Shown piece by piece: positions 1 to 13,404 of a stretch of 64,000 bases of DNA. The translations under genes and the position numbers were made by a program. A model generated the notes under the pieces. It saw only the letters and a list, made by a program, of their open reading frames with translations. It did not search any database and was not told the origin of the DNA. How positions within the stretch are numbered: position 1 is the first letter of the stretch; each line of letters starts with the position of its first letter. Location: positions 10,887,350 through 10,951,349 of the forward strand of contig JAYGXS010000004.1 in NCBI GenBank assembly GCA_036362985.1, written 5' to 3'. The DNA is from Ligula intestinalis. Taxonomy: Eukaryota; Platyhelminthes; Cestoda; Diphyllobothriidea; Diphyllobothriidae.

Positions 1-84
1 GTGATAAAGTTCTGGGCTGAAATGCGTTCCCTAAAGATCAAGGAAGACCTGGATGAGCAATTGTGGCTTATATCTCGTCATCAG
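1..84 (+). CDS. Possible 3' end of a host exon at the window edge
   Basis: Frame 1 is open from the first base for 28 codons, with a composition that looks coding (FWAEMRSLKIKEDLDEQ). It runs into CAG|GTAACT, a good splice donor, with the GT at 85-86. If real, it is the end of an internal exon whose start lies outside the window. No family is recognised. The frame closes nine codons after the donor, as expected for intron sequence. The piece is short enough that chance cannot be excluded. Confidence 0.33.
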
Positions 85-3000
85 GTAACTTTATTGTAGC
101 CCATGTTTGATGTTTCTGAACACAAAAAATAGTATAGCCAAGGTTCCAAACCCTGAGGCATTGCCTTGCTGCTATGTGCTAGCTGTTCTTGGTTGCTATG
201 CGAGTACCTACTATTCCTCTACATTTAACACCAAAGTGCAAAGGGATGGACATGGCTCGTAACTCGATCCGTGAATATTCTTCCAAAACCTTTCTTATTT
301 AACTTTTAAATGTGCGTCTAAAGTAATCAAGCTACAGGATAACTACTTTGGGAAAGAAAATGCTTGTATTTTTATCGATGTTTCATCAAACATCTGAAGT
401 CGACAATATTTGATGGAATTGTACAAAGTAGATGCAGTTCAAGATAATCTTTTTGCGGTTTATTTGTTGACCAAGTTAACGTTGTAAACTCTGAAAATAT
501 AGCATAAACGGAAAAATGCCGTTTTCTGTCAGACCTCTTTGACTGTAAAACGAAGCGTATGCACGATAAACCTATTTATAGTATCTAAAACTGAAGTTGA
601 ATGGTAATCATAAAGAGTTCATGACCAAACAAGGAGGACTGTGGAATACACATAGGGGATACACCAAGGTTTGGAATTTTTTAAGGTGCATGCCATAATT
701 TTCGCAATCGAGGACCAGTTGCAAACGAATGAAATAAATCCATTTAATTAGGGCTATATGGGATAGTCATAATATCACCACATTAATGAAACACAACCAC
801 CACAAACTTGCATACGTTAGTGAAAACACTATATTGTAGTCATTACTAAATTCAAACGACGACAAGCGACTTTAATTGGGCTAACGCCAAACAAAGGTTT
901 AGTTTCCTTACCAAAAGGAGGAACTCAAATCTCAGAAAAGGTTCTGCAGACATTTGAATAGTCTATGAACCAAAATAGTTGATAAAAAAACTAGCAGTAT
1001 TATACTGTAAGGTTTCTTGTACCGTCAAGTAGAAGTAGTTTTATTGTGCCTTCTTCCGTGGTTTACGGCAGAATCTCCCGTTATCCTGATTTCTTGGTGA
1101 AAATTACTACAGTATTTATTTAATTTTAAATACACACTAGATTAAGTTTATTCTAAGATAGATTTCTTGAAGATTTTTGTTAGATACAGATAAGATGCGG
1201 TTTTAATGTGCTTTGTCTCCTGGAGCGAAGAAAACGACCCATTACTGGAACACGTCTACGCACACTGGTCGCTGAGAACAGCTTCCATTAATATATAAGC
1301 GAGAAACACGTAAAAGCAGAAAATTAAGTACGCCTGATACATGTAGGCTACTGGAAAATGGAAGAACAATCTTCTTCTCTAGCCACATTTCTCCTCCTTT
1401 CATTTGCCTGCTGGCGTTTGTCTCAAATAGAGTGTTCATTCCTAACCTTTCGATACATAATGAAGAAGATTGAAGTTTTAAATAACAGTTTGCATCTCCT
1501 CTCGTTGTTAGAATTCAAGAAAATAGCCCAGAATAATTAAAATGGAAAAACCTGCAAGTGTAGCTGGTTAAGCAATTCATTGGTACTCTAAAATGACAGA
1601 TTAAATTGTTCCCAAAGTGAGGATCATGAAAATTTTTACCCTGACATTTCTTTTACGCATGGGAGAACACTCGGCACACCAACAAGCAAATGATTTGGCG
1701 AGTTGGAAGATTGACATATAAAATATCTTCTAGACGGTTTGCGCTGTTATCCTAAGTGGCAGCCTTTCAGTGGTCACACTTCTTAATGATCAAGTACTAA
1801 TTAAACTAAATTTTAGGTAATGTGATTTGCTTGCTGTTGGTCCAATTTGGCATGGCTTTACTAATACAAACGTATGTTTACAGCTAGCTTTCTAAGTTTC
1901 ATCTATTTAAACTCCAGAAACAACTTCATATACAATAAAGTGTGCGCTTAAATTACTTTTGTACTTATTAAATATTAAGGCTTAGTTTTTCAAAGCCATG
2001 TACCTGAGTATTAATACAGACTTTATCATAGAACATTTTATCACCGCCACTTAATTTGTTTGAAATTAAAACCAGTCTATTTTACTAAATCTCCCTTTCT
2101 TTAAGCCAATTTAGCAAATCATGCTATCAAAGCTTATTTATCAAAACGGCAGCAGTTTAGTATTTAAAATACCGAAACCATTCTGTTGACTTCAGTATCA
2201 TGGAGGCCAGCGTATTTAGATAAGATGCACTTTTTATGTCGACTTAAAAGGTGTACCAGTATGTTTCATGGTAACGCGGCAAGTTCTAAAAGGTTAGACA
2301 TCAAATAATGGAACGACCTAATCACCAACTGATGTGCTTTCCTTCTGAACACACAGCTGTGCCGCAGATATCATGGCCCGAGAAGTAGCTGCCGACGAAT
2401 CGACCAAAATCTATGGCTTCAAAAGCGGGCGAAAAAGACGCAACTGAAGTTTGCTCTCCATTTTGGCCTCGCGTGTCAGTTCCTTTAACAGCGGATTCAC
2501 GCTAGTTCATTTGCGCTAACATACACATGAATGAGCGTGAACTCCACAGGCACCAAGGATGAACGAGTGTGTCCTCTAACTGATCAGTGTACGTCTTTCT
2601 GCCATCGCATATAAATATGTTGAAAGCTAGGCATCGGAATGTCATTTGAAGTCGAATACGCTCTTTGGGAAATAGAATGCAATGCTTATATTTTCGATAC
2701 TAGACCCTCAGTTCATTGTCAGACGCTGAGTGAAGGAAATATGCGTATATGTATGTTTCAATTGCGTAGACATTGGCAGAATCCTGTTGCTCCGATATGA
2801 GTATTTCAATATATACTTACGCAGCAAATACGCGTACGCCGATCTGTTAAAAGACACACTCGTCCTTTCATGTTGCCATTACGTATATGTATATGCATAT
2901 AAAAACTCATTAAGCTTAGCCCACAGATGCTGATGGCTCAATGATACCATTCTTACAAGTTTATATGAAAACTCCGTGGGTGAATATTCATTTTCGAAAA

Positions 3001-6000
3001 TCTGGATCTACTCAGTGAAGCCAGCTAAATGTTCTTTTCTGATACAATAATCAACGCGGCGTTCGTGGCTTCTTCAAAAAGGGTTCATGATTTACTTGAC
3101 TAAATCAGTTCTCCATAAAGTTTAACCACAAATTAGAAACCGCATTGGCTGTAGATTTAAAATCATAGTCTTCCTGAGAATATACACTCCTAGAAAATTA
3201 TTGCCAAGCACGTATTTGTGTCCTGTTGTGGCTAAATAAACTGTTATTACTCTTTTTAGACATGCTTTAATCAGCCCAATCGATCTCTTCAAGATAATTT
3301 TTTAGTCGTCCATTTCCTAGTAGGAAATTTTCAGCTGGTCAAATGCTTGCTTTTCTGTCAGTGTATCTGGGGTCATGATGGGATTTGGTTGCAAGCTGTA
3401 TGAATCTCCTAAAAGAAGGGATTTGACCTCAAAAGACGCTAAAATTATGGTTGGGCACGCAAAATTTCATGCAGAACCTGGATTGCTGAGGATATACCCC
3501 GGCCTATTTTCCTCCAGTCTTTTCACTCAATTATTACCTTGAATGAATACGAAGTTCGTTGCGTGGAAATTCTCAAGGGAAACTCACATATTAAGTGCTT
3601 TTTTTCTTAAACATACAATGATACTATTAAAGACCTGCCGAATTGCGATAAAAAATGGCCAAAACATTTAAAAGTACTTACAGCTACCCAAATGCTCCGG
3701 AGTTTTCGAATTTAAAGCATTTGTATGCATTTGAAGTGATGCATAACAGAAACATGAAAAAATTAAATGGCTTAGAAAACCAGAAAATCCATTGGCTTGT
3801 AAGACTGTAACATGTGTTTTGCAGTGGAAACTGGGTTTCAGTATTAACGCTTGATGGCCTTACTGAAGAATAGAACACAGGACACTCGAAATGACGGATG
3901 AGAAAGTACTTTTATTGGTTTATTCACTAGTTTCCTAACTTATGGAGTATACCTTATCAGTGGATCGTTAACGCAGTGTTACTGCCTGTGGATGTTTGCC
4001 TATTACTGGGATGTCCTCAGGTGGTGGAATTTTGTTTAAAAATGTTGTTTTAACCAACCGGTTAGGCCTAATCTGCGGCCAATCTACACAGCCTCGGTGC
4101 GGTTGGTTCTATTGCGTGACCGACGTCATGAAATGTTAACAAATTTCAGCAATGTGTTTTCGGATAGAGAACGTTGCTTAACGGGGGCTGTAAGATTGGT
4201 ATCTTCCAGCCTAAACCTATGATATTGTAGATACGACAGGACTTTAGCCTTTGAATAAAGGCCTTTCCAGCGGCCTGCAAACACTACACGCAATAATGGT
4301 GGACCACTCGAGAAGCACGCACGTTTTCCGTCGGTTTTAGATTCCCTTAAAGATGTAAATATATGCATAAAAGGCGAAGGTACAATTATGCTTTTTGCTC
4401 TCCTCTGATAGCGATTTGCGGCTATTTTTAAACTTTATATTCAAAAAGTACATAGTCACAGTATAAACTGTTTATATTTCCCGAAATTTTGACCCCGATC
4501 TGCAATTTTGGTGTACAATCTGCGTCTCTTTCGATTAATTTTCCCAAAACAGCTGGTAGAGCATTAAATGACACTCATGGAATTTTGTAAGCGCCTTGGA
4601 CTATATAGTATACTTCATAAAAAGCATTAATAAAGGAACAGATAGCATGTGATTTAAAAGGCACTGTACAGTCTTAGCTGATCTCCAAATTGGAAACTTT
4701 CATAACACCTTAAAAGAAAATAGTTAATGAAGTCGCTGATGGATATTAAACGAGTACAATAGAAAAATATGTTGGCTTAAGTTTCGATGAAACATGTTTC
4801 AAATTGTGAGTTTACGGAAAATCCAAAGAATCCAAATTCGTGCAAGTTTAGCGGTTATTTTTTATCCAGGAGTGTTCTTTCTGGCATCTTTGCGTATCTA
4901 AACTGTAATCGGATTGTGTTTTGCAGTAATCAATACGCCAACGTAACTTCAGAAATTCAGAATATCGGTTGACATTTTGTGAAATCGTTCAATGTTCAAG
5001 AGTATTACTGACTCTATAGAATATGAAGTTTCAGTTTCCAGACGTCTCTTTCGGTCTACTTGTACCAGATTTTATCCCAAAAGTCGCATTCAATTAGATA
5101 GTTACTAACGGATTTAATAGTGTGGATTAATGGCCGAGTTGGTAAGAATATATTTCTCGGGAAAAAACGCTGGTTTGGTAAATTAAAAGTTTACTCGCGT
5201 ACTGGGGTTTAGCCGATATTGTGGAAGTCACGCAAATACGGCATTAAAGAGTATTTCTAGCTAGGATGTTTTTGAGGCTTTCGACGCGCTAAAAGTCGTG
5301 ACTTGGCGAGTTGACAACTGATGGAAGAAGACGGTTATCGTAAGAGACTGTTGGAGTTATTAGAGGATTGAGGGTCTGGCTCCAATGGCTCTTACGCCAT
5401 GACATCTGTTTGTAGTCCCGAACACGTAAGACCCACGTTTCTCGTACAGCATCAGCTGACATGGCCTTGCCATCGGAGCAAAGCGCGGGAATAATGGTCC
5501 GACAGGTTGTCTCAGTACGATTTACTTCATGCAAAAGTCACCTGTGCTGTGGTCGTCTTTCGGTGGCTTATCTTGCGGACGGCATCCTTCGCGACAAACA
5601 CAATTCACATAACCGCTTCATCTTCTCATATAGATCATATGCGCCTTTGTTCAGATTTTCTGACCATCTTGCATGTTGTTTTTGCAAACATTACAAGCAG
5701 TACCTTGTTATTGCACCGATACAAACTCCGCATTTACTATGCTGGTTGTTTCTCTGCATCACAGTGTTCGCTTCATAAATTTGGAATATTTATCTGATGA
5801 TAGACAAGGAGCACTAATAGATCATCCGTTTTTACGCCCTCACAACACCAGGTGCATTATAGCAAGCTTTTGCATTTGTCACTTGCTTTGCAGTTAGATG
5901 CATGAAAATGCGCATATCATTTGTTCGGAAGGTCCAGTCACACGTAACATCGTACATCAGTGAAAAACATGCCTTTCTTATGCGCAAGTGTAAGCCTTTC

Positions 6001-6365
6001 GGTGGCGTATCGCTATACCATGCACAGTAAATATGCAATCTTATGAAATGTTAATCAAAATTCTGAAATTTGTTTACAGTATGAAGAGAACGACATAATC
6101 CCAAAGAATGTCAGCCATGTTGTGATACCGGCTTTTAAACGAGGCACTTTCAGACACTACACCCTGTTAGAAAGAGTTTCTTCGAAATCTGAATGTTTCC
6201 CGTCGATTTTCGATTTCTTCGCAAGTTCAAATATGTTTTCTGGTTGAAAAATGGGCAAGGTTTTCCTTGGTAGTGACGAATTTTCTTATATATTTACCTG
6301 CTTACTCCCACGCTTCCCATTAGCCAGAAAATTGGCCTTTTTACATACAATATATCTACCCCACA
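85..6365. other. A+T-rich non-coding stretch, nothing assigned
   Basis: Only short, overlapping, low-complexity open frames occur and none matches a family I know. A stretch at about 2352-2490 is richer in G+C and follows an acceptor-like sequence (ttctgaacacacag). It reads as a short basic peptide ending at a stop near 2490 and could be a small terminal exon, but it is not strong enough to call. The block at 5289-5640 is also G+C-richer and open on both strands, without a recognisable product. Confidence 0.5.
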
Positions 6366-6424
6366 TAAACACTAACACTAACCCTTACCCTAAAACTTAC
6401 CCCAACCCTTAACCTAACCCTAAC
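6366..6424. repeat. Degenerate telomere-like CCCTAA tract
   Basis: About 60 bases are built from variants of CCCTAA (actaaccctt, accctaaaac, acctaaccctaac). Two units at the right end are perfect or nearly so, and the rest has drifted. TTAGGG is the usual animal telomere repeat, flatworms included. This reads as an old interstitial telomeric-type sequence rather than a chromosome end, because ordinary sequence continues on both sides. Confidence 0.6.
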
Positions 6425-7435
6425 AGAAATTCATTGAGTACGCATGTAAATATAAATAAGAACACTCGTCGATACCAAGGAAACCCTTGCCGAAAAATAC
6501 TATCCCTTCAAACTCCACATTTTAAATGAAGGTGGTTTTCTGTTTTTTTTAAAAACTTTAGTCAGTTTTGGCCTGCGGTTCATCGTTTCTGTACATTCAA
6601 ATATATTTTATAGTAGATAGAAAAGCAAATATTTCTTTATACACATATATTAGAAAAATGCGTTGCCTTCAAAATGCATGGTTCACAAAATGATATCATT
6701 CGGTTTTAAATACGTTTTAATTCCTGATGCATTTCGAACTCGACATGTTGTCATATCTGAATGCAGGTTTTACAATGGACAGTGTATTTGTTTCATGACG
6801 AAGATCATACATTTGAATATGCTATTGAAAGGATGCCATAAAGGCGCAAAAACTTTTTCTGTGGATTTTTGTGGTGTATTAGGCTTAAAAAGCACAAGTT
6901 TTGTATGAATAGATACGACTTGTGCTGAATTGCTATTTTATGGTCTTCAAAAATAACTGATTTTAAAAGCCAAAAAACATTCGCTCTTCAAGTATAAAAC
7001 TTAAAAAACGTACTATTCTATCAAAGAGGACCATAAAAGAATACTTGTTGCATTTTTCTAAAGAAATTATTCAAATTTATAAGAATATCAAAATCTATGG
7101 TAGCAGGAAACATTAGACGACTAATTATTTTAGAGTTTACCTTCTGTAGGCGGTCAGGAAAAAAGCTTCTTTAAAAGCCGGTCTCATGAAGTTACTTTAT
7201 TAGCTGGGAATTGTTTTGCAGGATAATAAATAGTACGAGTTTAAGTTGGTTATATTTTCTTATCAAAGCATACTTTAAAATGTTGGTTAACAGTTCATGA
7301 GTCATCACATCTACTGAGAAATTTTAAAGACTTTATCATGGCTAATGTGAGATAAGGCAGAGGCTTATGTTGACAGATTCAGTTTAAGAAAACAATGCCC
7401 TGCCACGCAGCATGCAAAGGTCAATTGAATCTCAC
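6425..7435. other. A+T-rich non-coding stretch
   Basis: I see no gene here. If the minus-strand exon at 7436-7935 belongs to a multi-exon gene, this is the start of its next intron. Searching by eye for a transmembrane/tail exon on the minus strand gave nothing convincing. Confidence 0.5.
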
Positions 7436-7935
7436 TTGATTTGCCGGACGTGTTGGCGTAGAGGATCTCGTCGGTGCTATTATTCCAAACGGACAGCTCT
7501 TGCAAAATATAAACTCCGTGAAGTCGATCGGGTTCTGCGCCAACCATGCTGTACCCGTCGGCCGGATCGTTGACGAGCGGATCTTGCTCGAAGGTCCACC
7601 GAACGTGTAGAGTATAGTTGTTGGTAAACATAACGTCAATGAAAGTTCCATTAGGGACACTGCATTCACCCGCGGCCTCCTGCTCAATCCAAGGAATCTC
7701 GATTTGTGACTGAGTGCAAAGTCGTGCATTAAAACAAAAAGGTACGCTTACGGGTACTGAATCTGTGAATATGAGGCTCGCATTTTGTGGAAGTTCAAGG
7801 CCAGCGCATGGTGTTGAATCGACTTCCGACTTTATGAAGAAGGTAACAACGGATATATTTGCAATGCTAGGCGCGCCGCAAAAGACCGTGGTAATAAAAA
7901 GGGAAAGTAGGAGCATTGGAGAGCCATCTACTCGC
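7436..7935 (-). CDS. First coding exon of a secreted or membrane glycoprotein, possibly LAMP-like
   Basis: The minus strand is open for about 200 codons. The likely start is the ATG at 7914-7916, because a classic signal peptide follows (MLLLSLFITTVFCGAPS). Upstream is an acceptor-like TATATTTTAG ending at 7936, so the exon (or a trans-splice site) may begin at 7935. A donor-like GTGAGA begins at 7435, giving an exon of 500 bases. The extracellular part has several N-glycosylation sequons (NAS, NGT, NYT, NNST, NTS) and scattered cysteines. The stretch from NYTLHVRWTF to the NNST-to-NTS segment recalls the repeat pattern of LAMP lumenal domains (beta-strands, then a 'YN.SD..F.N' segment). That similarity is by eye only. 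No membrane anchor is visible in this exon, and the downstream exons were not found. Confidence 0.45.
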
Positions 7936-10900
7936 CTAAAATATAATACAAATATGGTCAAAGTACTCAACGGAAATCTGACCCTGAGAGCCAGGTTGGT
8001 GATTAAAATTCGTAAAAGGACTGTCTGTCAACATTAAAGTTTGACTGTAAGATCAAGTACTTATTATATTTTAATGGAGCCTGGAGAATCAGCATAACGA
8101 CCTGTGCAATTAAATTTTGCATTCAATCCCACTTTGAGCTCAATAAGCAGACGTGGCAAACTTTCAAAGTTGCGTTCAAGGATAGCTCAAGGTCCCAGTT
8201 AATGCAATCTGCTCTTACAACTTGGTGCCTCATAAGAAACTTGCCTGAGAATATTATCTGAAATATACACAAGCCTAGTTAATGATATAGGATGCTGTGC
8301 AGAATAGACCATCAAGCAAATTGGAGTAGATAAATAAACAGCTACATTTATTTATGAAGCAGGCAAAAAGCCCAAATTTGCGTTACTGACCCCATAAAGC
8401 AAACAATCAATGATTTAAATATATTCCAACTGAAACTTCGGGGACCCAGTTATTGCGCCCAATGATTACGATTATTTCATGGATTACTGTCTTGGAAGGC
8501 GCCTAATTGTCATCTGTCGTATCAAATGGTCAGTCACTAATTCCTTACATATATTAATGCTTCTAGCTAAAATTACCATCCGTTTTCCTTTTTTGCAAGC
8601 TTTTCAAGTAAACAAAGCGTTTATTTATAACAACTCGTAGGCTATTCTTAAAAAAATTGGAAGGCCTTTCTCGAGGTTACAATGCGTACTAAAGTATAAA
8701 GTGTGTAAGTTTACGTGCAGAAGACCTTAAAAACACGTTTCATTTTCAGAGGTTTTGAGTGAAAAAACATAAAAGGCAATAGCTGCCATGCTCGATATAA
8801 TATGGTTTAAAGTCGGCCAGTCGGTCAGTCAGTCGTAACTGAACACTCGGAGGCCTGCTAATCATTTCCTCTTGGAAACTGTTTTCCGCTATTTACAATT
8901 TGTAACCTCAGCGGAAGACACTCTACGTCCAATTCTCGAGTTAAGTCCACATTTAGTCCCATGGTTTGCAAAGCTGTTATCAGGATGTCTTTGTTTAAGC
9001 TTATGTGCGCATAAGAGATTTGGAAGAAAGGACGGGGTGGATTCTAAGAGTATATTATATTAGTGCTCGCTCATTTAGCAGGCAGTTTCCCGGATGATAT
9101 TTATTGTGCAGCTCATAACCACCAATAATCTCAGTGTTGCAAGCAAAATATGTTCTTTTATTAATTTAGGATTGATCTTTGTCAAGTAAAATATCAGCGA
9201 GACGATCATATACATTTAATGACTTCGTAATGAATAACCTATCCAAACATTCGTTCCGTCATCTAAATAAATTTCTAACCAAACAAATTCAATTATAGCT
9301 GCATTGAACGCAGGTTCAATCAACATTATTATTTTGTTTTAGTTTTCTTAAACGGAGATAACTTATAACAAAAACGGCTGTGTGGGGCCATTATACTTTA
9401 TCAAAAGTGTTTTACTTATTCATTACCTCTTGGTACCTAGTGTATTAAGTGTGTATTAAATGGTCATTTATTATGAAAATCAATTCTTGCCCTTTGGATA
9501 TCATAGTTAGTTTGAAAGACTTCAGTGCCTGCATGGCATTGCCAGTTTGAACGTTTAAGCTGGTAATTCATTAAACACTATCTTTAATGGCACGTATTTT
9601 TGTCCATAAGAAATAGGCCAAAACATATGTTTAGGAATATTCTTACATTACGGCTTACAAACGAGTTTAAGCGTGAGCATATGACAACGTTTCTCCATTT
9701 GGGCACTTACTTTGAAGGACATGTTTCTTTTTATGGTAGCAATTTCGATAGTATGTTTATGTTGTTTCAAACTATGCAACTATCCAACTTCTTTGTTGAA
9801 TTGCAAAGAACCTGTACCTACAATGCCGACGTCCTTTCGACTGCACAACTTTCTCTGGAAACGTTTCTGCTTGTGCACACTTGAATACAAAGTAAGTAGC
9901 TAGCTTTAAATCGTTTAGAGGCGATTTGGGAAAGCTATGAATTTCATAGTAATAAAATATTACACTGAAGTTAATATTTTTAACCGATAACCTGATACCA
10001 TACTAGCCAACCTCGCTTTCACTGTCAGTACATCTACCGGAGGTCTAGGTTAATATCTAGCAAACATTACTTTCAAAAGTTATTCATTTGTCAATCCGTT
10101 ATATTCAAGTTTACAAATAGTCACCACATTAATGAGTTATGTTTACATCATAGAATAATGAATTCAGGTGTATATTCCGGAATGGAAGTCACGTCACTAC
10201 AATCCGCATGAGAAAACACATAAAAAAGCATCAATAAATTTGCTACTTATTCGCTCGAATTTATGGATTTTAAAGGGGATAATACGTTTTGCATACCTAT
10301 CTATCTCGTTGAGAAATCGCATTTGTTTCGATTTTCTCTTAAATTTCTTGGTAAGGGTGTTTTACCCTATGCTTAAAGGTCACGTTTCTTTAAAAAATGC
10401 CGCAGACTTTATGATACACCTAAAACGGGTGGTTTTTAACAGCGCAGGTGTGTGTGTGCAGTCGTTTTACGATTGTCGCTTAACACAGCTGAAAATGTTC
10501 GTCTGTTAGAAAACCACAAACTATTTCACAACATGTACTGTAGTACACATTCACACAACTTAAACGAATTACATGGATACATATGTATGAAGACATCAGT
10601 TGGCGGCCGGTGGCTGGCGCGAAACCTCGCATTTCCGCGCACAAACAATCACTATAAGGACGGGAGTGGACAGACTGTATATATTTTTCTATGAACTGCC
10701 AATATATCAGTTCAAAGCCTTTTTGTTTATTATATAAGGAGATATTATAACGCCCAGAAGAACTTAGGCTAACAGGCAGGAACAATCGTTAATCGTGATT
10801 TTGTGCAAACTATTGTTCAAAAAATCCTATGCAGCATCAGTATGTGTCTGTTAATTAGATAAGCAGTCAACTAAAGTAGTTAATAAAGATTAATTCAGCT

Positions 10901-11858
10901 CAATATTTACTTACCAAACACTTCTTTCATACCAAACGCTCAGCAATTGGAACTCGCATTAGCACACTTGATAATGCAATACACGCACGTTCTGGTGACC
11001 TCAATAACGTGGCACGATTAAACAAACTTTGTAAAATACCTTAGGAATAATTTTCCTCAACAGAATGTTCCTTAAAGTAATATGGGCTTTATTTATGCAA
11101 AACGTATTGGAGCCTTTGCATCTTCAGCAAAGGAAAAACGCGTGCGAGCTGTGCGGTTTTGAGCACCAACCCTGGACATGTTTAATAAATCATCGGGTAT
11201 GTCCCCTCTTCATGGATTTACCTGCTTCCAGGGACGCAGCCTCAATTTACTTGATGACATGTCTCTCACACTGCATACTTTATTTTTATTCCAAGAGTCC
11301 CGTTTCTACATGAAGGGGAAATGCGAAAAATATAAGAAACAAACGCGAATAAATTTCTTTTAGTATTTTTCAAATGCGCGAAACCCGTTTGCTCAGCAGT
11401 TTCGGATCCATACAGGTCACGGTGCTCGTATTCTCGCATGCCTTTGGTTCGCTCTTTGTGTTTTTCTAGATTTTGGGCTATCTTTTCACGCTTTTCTGTT
11501 GGTATTTACTTCTGCTCTATACTTTTGATTTGATCATTTTTCTTTGCTGTAGTTTGTAGTATTGAAGGTTGTCCGTAATTTTGCCGACATTTCGCTAGCC
11601 TTAACTAGAAAAAAGGGGTTGAAGCAGACTTTAAAGTACCTAGTTTTAATGTCATTTTATGATTTTGGGGGTTTATGCTGTTATGTTCCCAGGCATAATA
11701 AGCAGAAAAGGAAAAGCTGGTTTTGATAGCAGGCATTTATTCAGGTCGGTAGAGAAACAACGGATTTTTTAGCTTCTCCAGTACAACCTTTTGATAAGGC
11801 TCTAACCTTCTAGAATACATCTGACCAAAAAGCATGCGACCGCTGTTCTGGCCTGCCA
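7936..11858. other. A+T-rich non-coding stretch
   Basis: No gene is supported. The only local features are a short (GTCA/GTCG)n microsatellite at about 8812-8836 and A+T-rich random open frames, for example near 9600-9900 and 10168-10785. None has a motif, signal peptide or codon pattern that stands out. Confidence 0.5.
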
Positions 11859-11990
11859 CTGATCGATAGTTTGTCGCGCTCTGTGGGTGGTCGTTACCTT
11901 TGCCCTCTACTCGATAGTTCCCAACGCTGTGTGGGTGCTCGTCGCGTGTGTCCGCTGATCGATCATTCTTCGTGCTTTGTGAACGTTAAT
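11859..11990. repeat. Three imperfect tandem copies of a 45-50 bp unit
   Basis: The unit starts with a variant of (GA)TCGATAGTT and continues with CGCTGTGTGGGTG followed by TCGT. Copies start near 11861, 11909 and 11957. The third copy is the most diverged and shortest. No coding is seen. Confidence 0.5.
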
Positions 11991-12740
11991 TAGCGTTTTT
12001 GTTTGCCTATGCGTATACTCTAGGCCTTAGGCTCTAAGTGTTTAGCCACACGCATCCATAAAACAATTCAGTGAGCGTCAGCTACCTGTCCATGCCTTTT
12101 AATATATCTGCCGAACGTAGGCTGCTAATGTTAACTTACCAGATACGTTTTCCTGGAAGCTTGCATTGTCGGCGGACCTTCTAGTTCGGTGGTGTTGTTG
12201 GCAGCATTGGTCGGGATGTTGCGAGCATGACCTCACAATGACTTTGCGGTGAATTGAGTCTTTGTGAAATGCTCTCTTATCATTAGGTGAACGCACTACG
12301 TAATGCGTTGATTCGCACAAAACTAAAAGTATTTGTAGTTGATGTTTTTGTTTTTGTTTTTGTACTAGTAGTAGGGTGTTTTATGCCCATTGGTTTCGAT
12401 GAAGTCCACCATGTGCTAAGGAGCAGATACGGTAATTGGAGCTAAGTACGATATAATAGAGAAAAAGACTCGCAATTGTCTACCTAAATCAAACCCTCCA
12501 CCACATTAAACCGGTGACAATACCGAAGCTGAGCTGACCGAGCAGGTTTTGGGTGGAAGCCGCAATCTCCAATGCAGCCAGAAACACCGCCTTAACTGAG
12601 CCTAAAGTGATAGCAGACTATGCACGGAAACTACTGCACTGTCTTTCCCCATTCATCTATAGTTAGTGGCTAGCCAGACTCTCGGAATCGAGGGCTGGTA
12701 ATAATACTAACACTACCGTTATTTCTTATACTACTTAATA
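11991..12740. other. Non-coding stretch with a short T-rich tandem and a repeat scrap
   Basis: 12342-12362 is three copies of a GTTTTT-type unit. At 12395-12417 the sequence cgatgaagtccaccatg resembles the terminal sequence of the repeat found at 20.9 kb, 34.4 kb and 51.0 kb (CCGTCGATTTCGAYGAT type), and may be a fragment of it. Otherwise I see nothing. Confidence 0.4.
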
Positions 12741-12896
12741 GGGTGAAGCTGAGGGGTAGTATTTGCTGGTACTATTGCTAACTGTATTGTAAGTCAGAAG
12801 TGACGCTTTTTAAAGTCAACACTGTGCTCATATCTCCTCAATCTGAATATAGAGTGTAGTAGTGTTGGTGCAATCACTGGTGCTGCCAATTGTCTG
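12741..12896. repeat. Diverged direct repeat, left copy
   Basis: It aligns by eye along its length with 15046-15191. Shared blocks include gctggtactatt, ctgtatt, gtgacgct, gctcatatc, gtgtagtag/gtgtattag and gccaattgtc/gccatttgtc. Copies differ by many substitutions and small indels, so they are old. The two copies bracket the LINE remnant at 13.4-15.04 kb. Confidence 0.6.
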
Positions 12897-13404
12897 AAGC
12901 GACGCTGACTTAGCCAACTCTAGGGCTCCCACCCCTTGATCTCAGCAAGCAATGTGAATCTTTGTTTCAACTTTTCCGAGTAAGTACATGTTTGGGGCAC
13001 TGCAAAGCTTGCCTTGGGTTCCACTCTCTCAACTCTATCTGTCGGGTTGTGTACGTTTCTACTAGGGTCGACCTAAATACTGCTGCTATAGGTACGGGCC
13101 CTAATTCTAGTAATTATGCTTACTACGGCCAGTAAATAATGTACTCAATCCAGGTATTCACATAGTGTACTATAGTATGGCCTGTGTGCTTGTTAAGTAG
13201 TCAGCACGCAGTATGCACTCCCAATCTGTGTGAGATAGAGTGATTAACATTTGGACAACAATAATAATAATGCCACAAGACCTACCATGCCCATATGTTG
13301 TGTAGTTTGCTGTAAATATAAACCACCTTGCACTACCGTTCGGGATAACTCGGAGCAAGTGATAACTGATATGGCTGGCAAAATCGATTGATGGCAAGAG
13401 CACT
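12897..13404. other. Non-coding stretch left of the LINE remnant
   Basis: No gene. At 13070-13130 a tract rich in ACT/GCT triplets (tactgctgctataggta) resembles 15460-15540, again suggesting that sequence on both sides of the LINE remnant is related. Confidence 0.4.

Noticed and set aside
5289..5778. G+C-richer block open on both strands
   Set aside because: Open in four frames and without a motif; could be a repeat, but nothing supports a gene.
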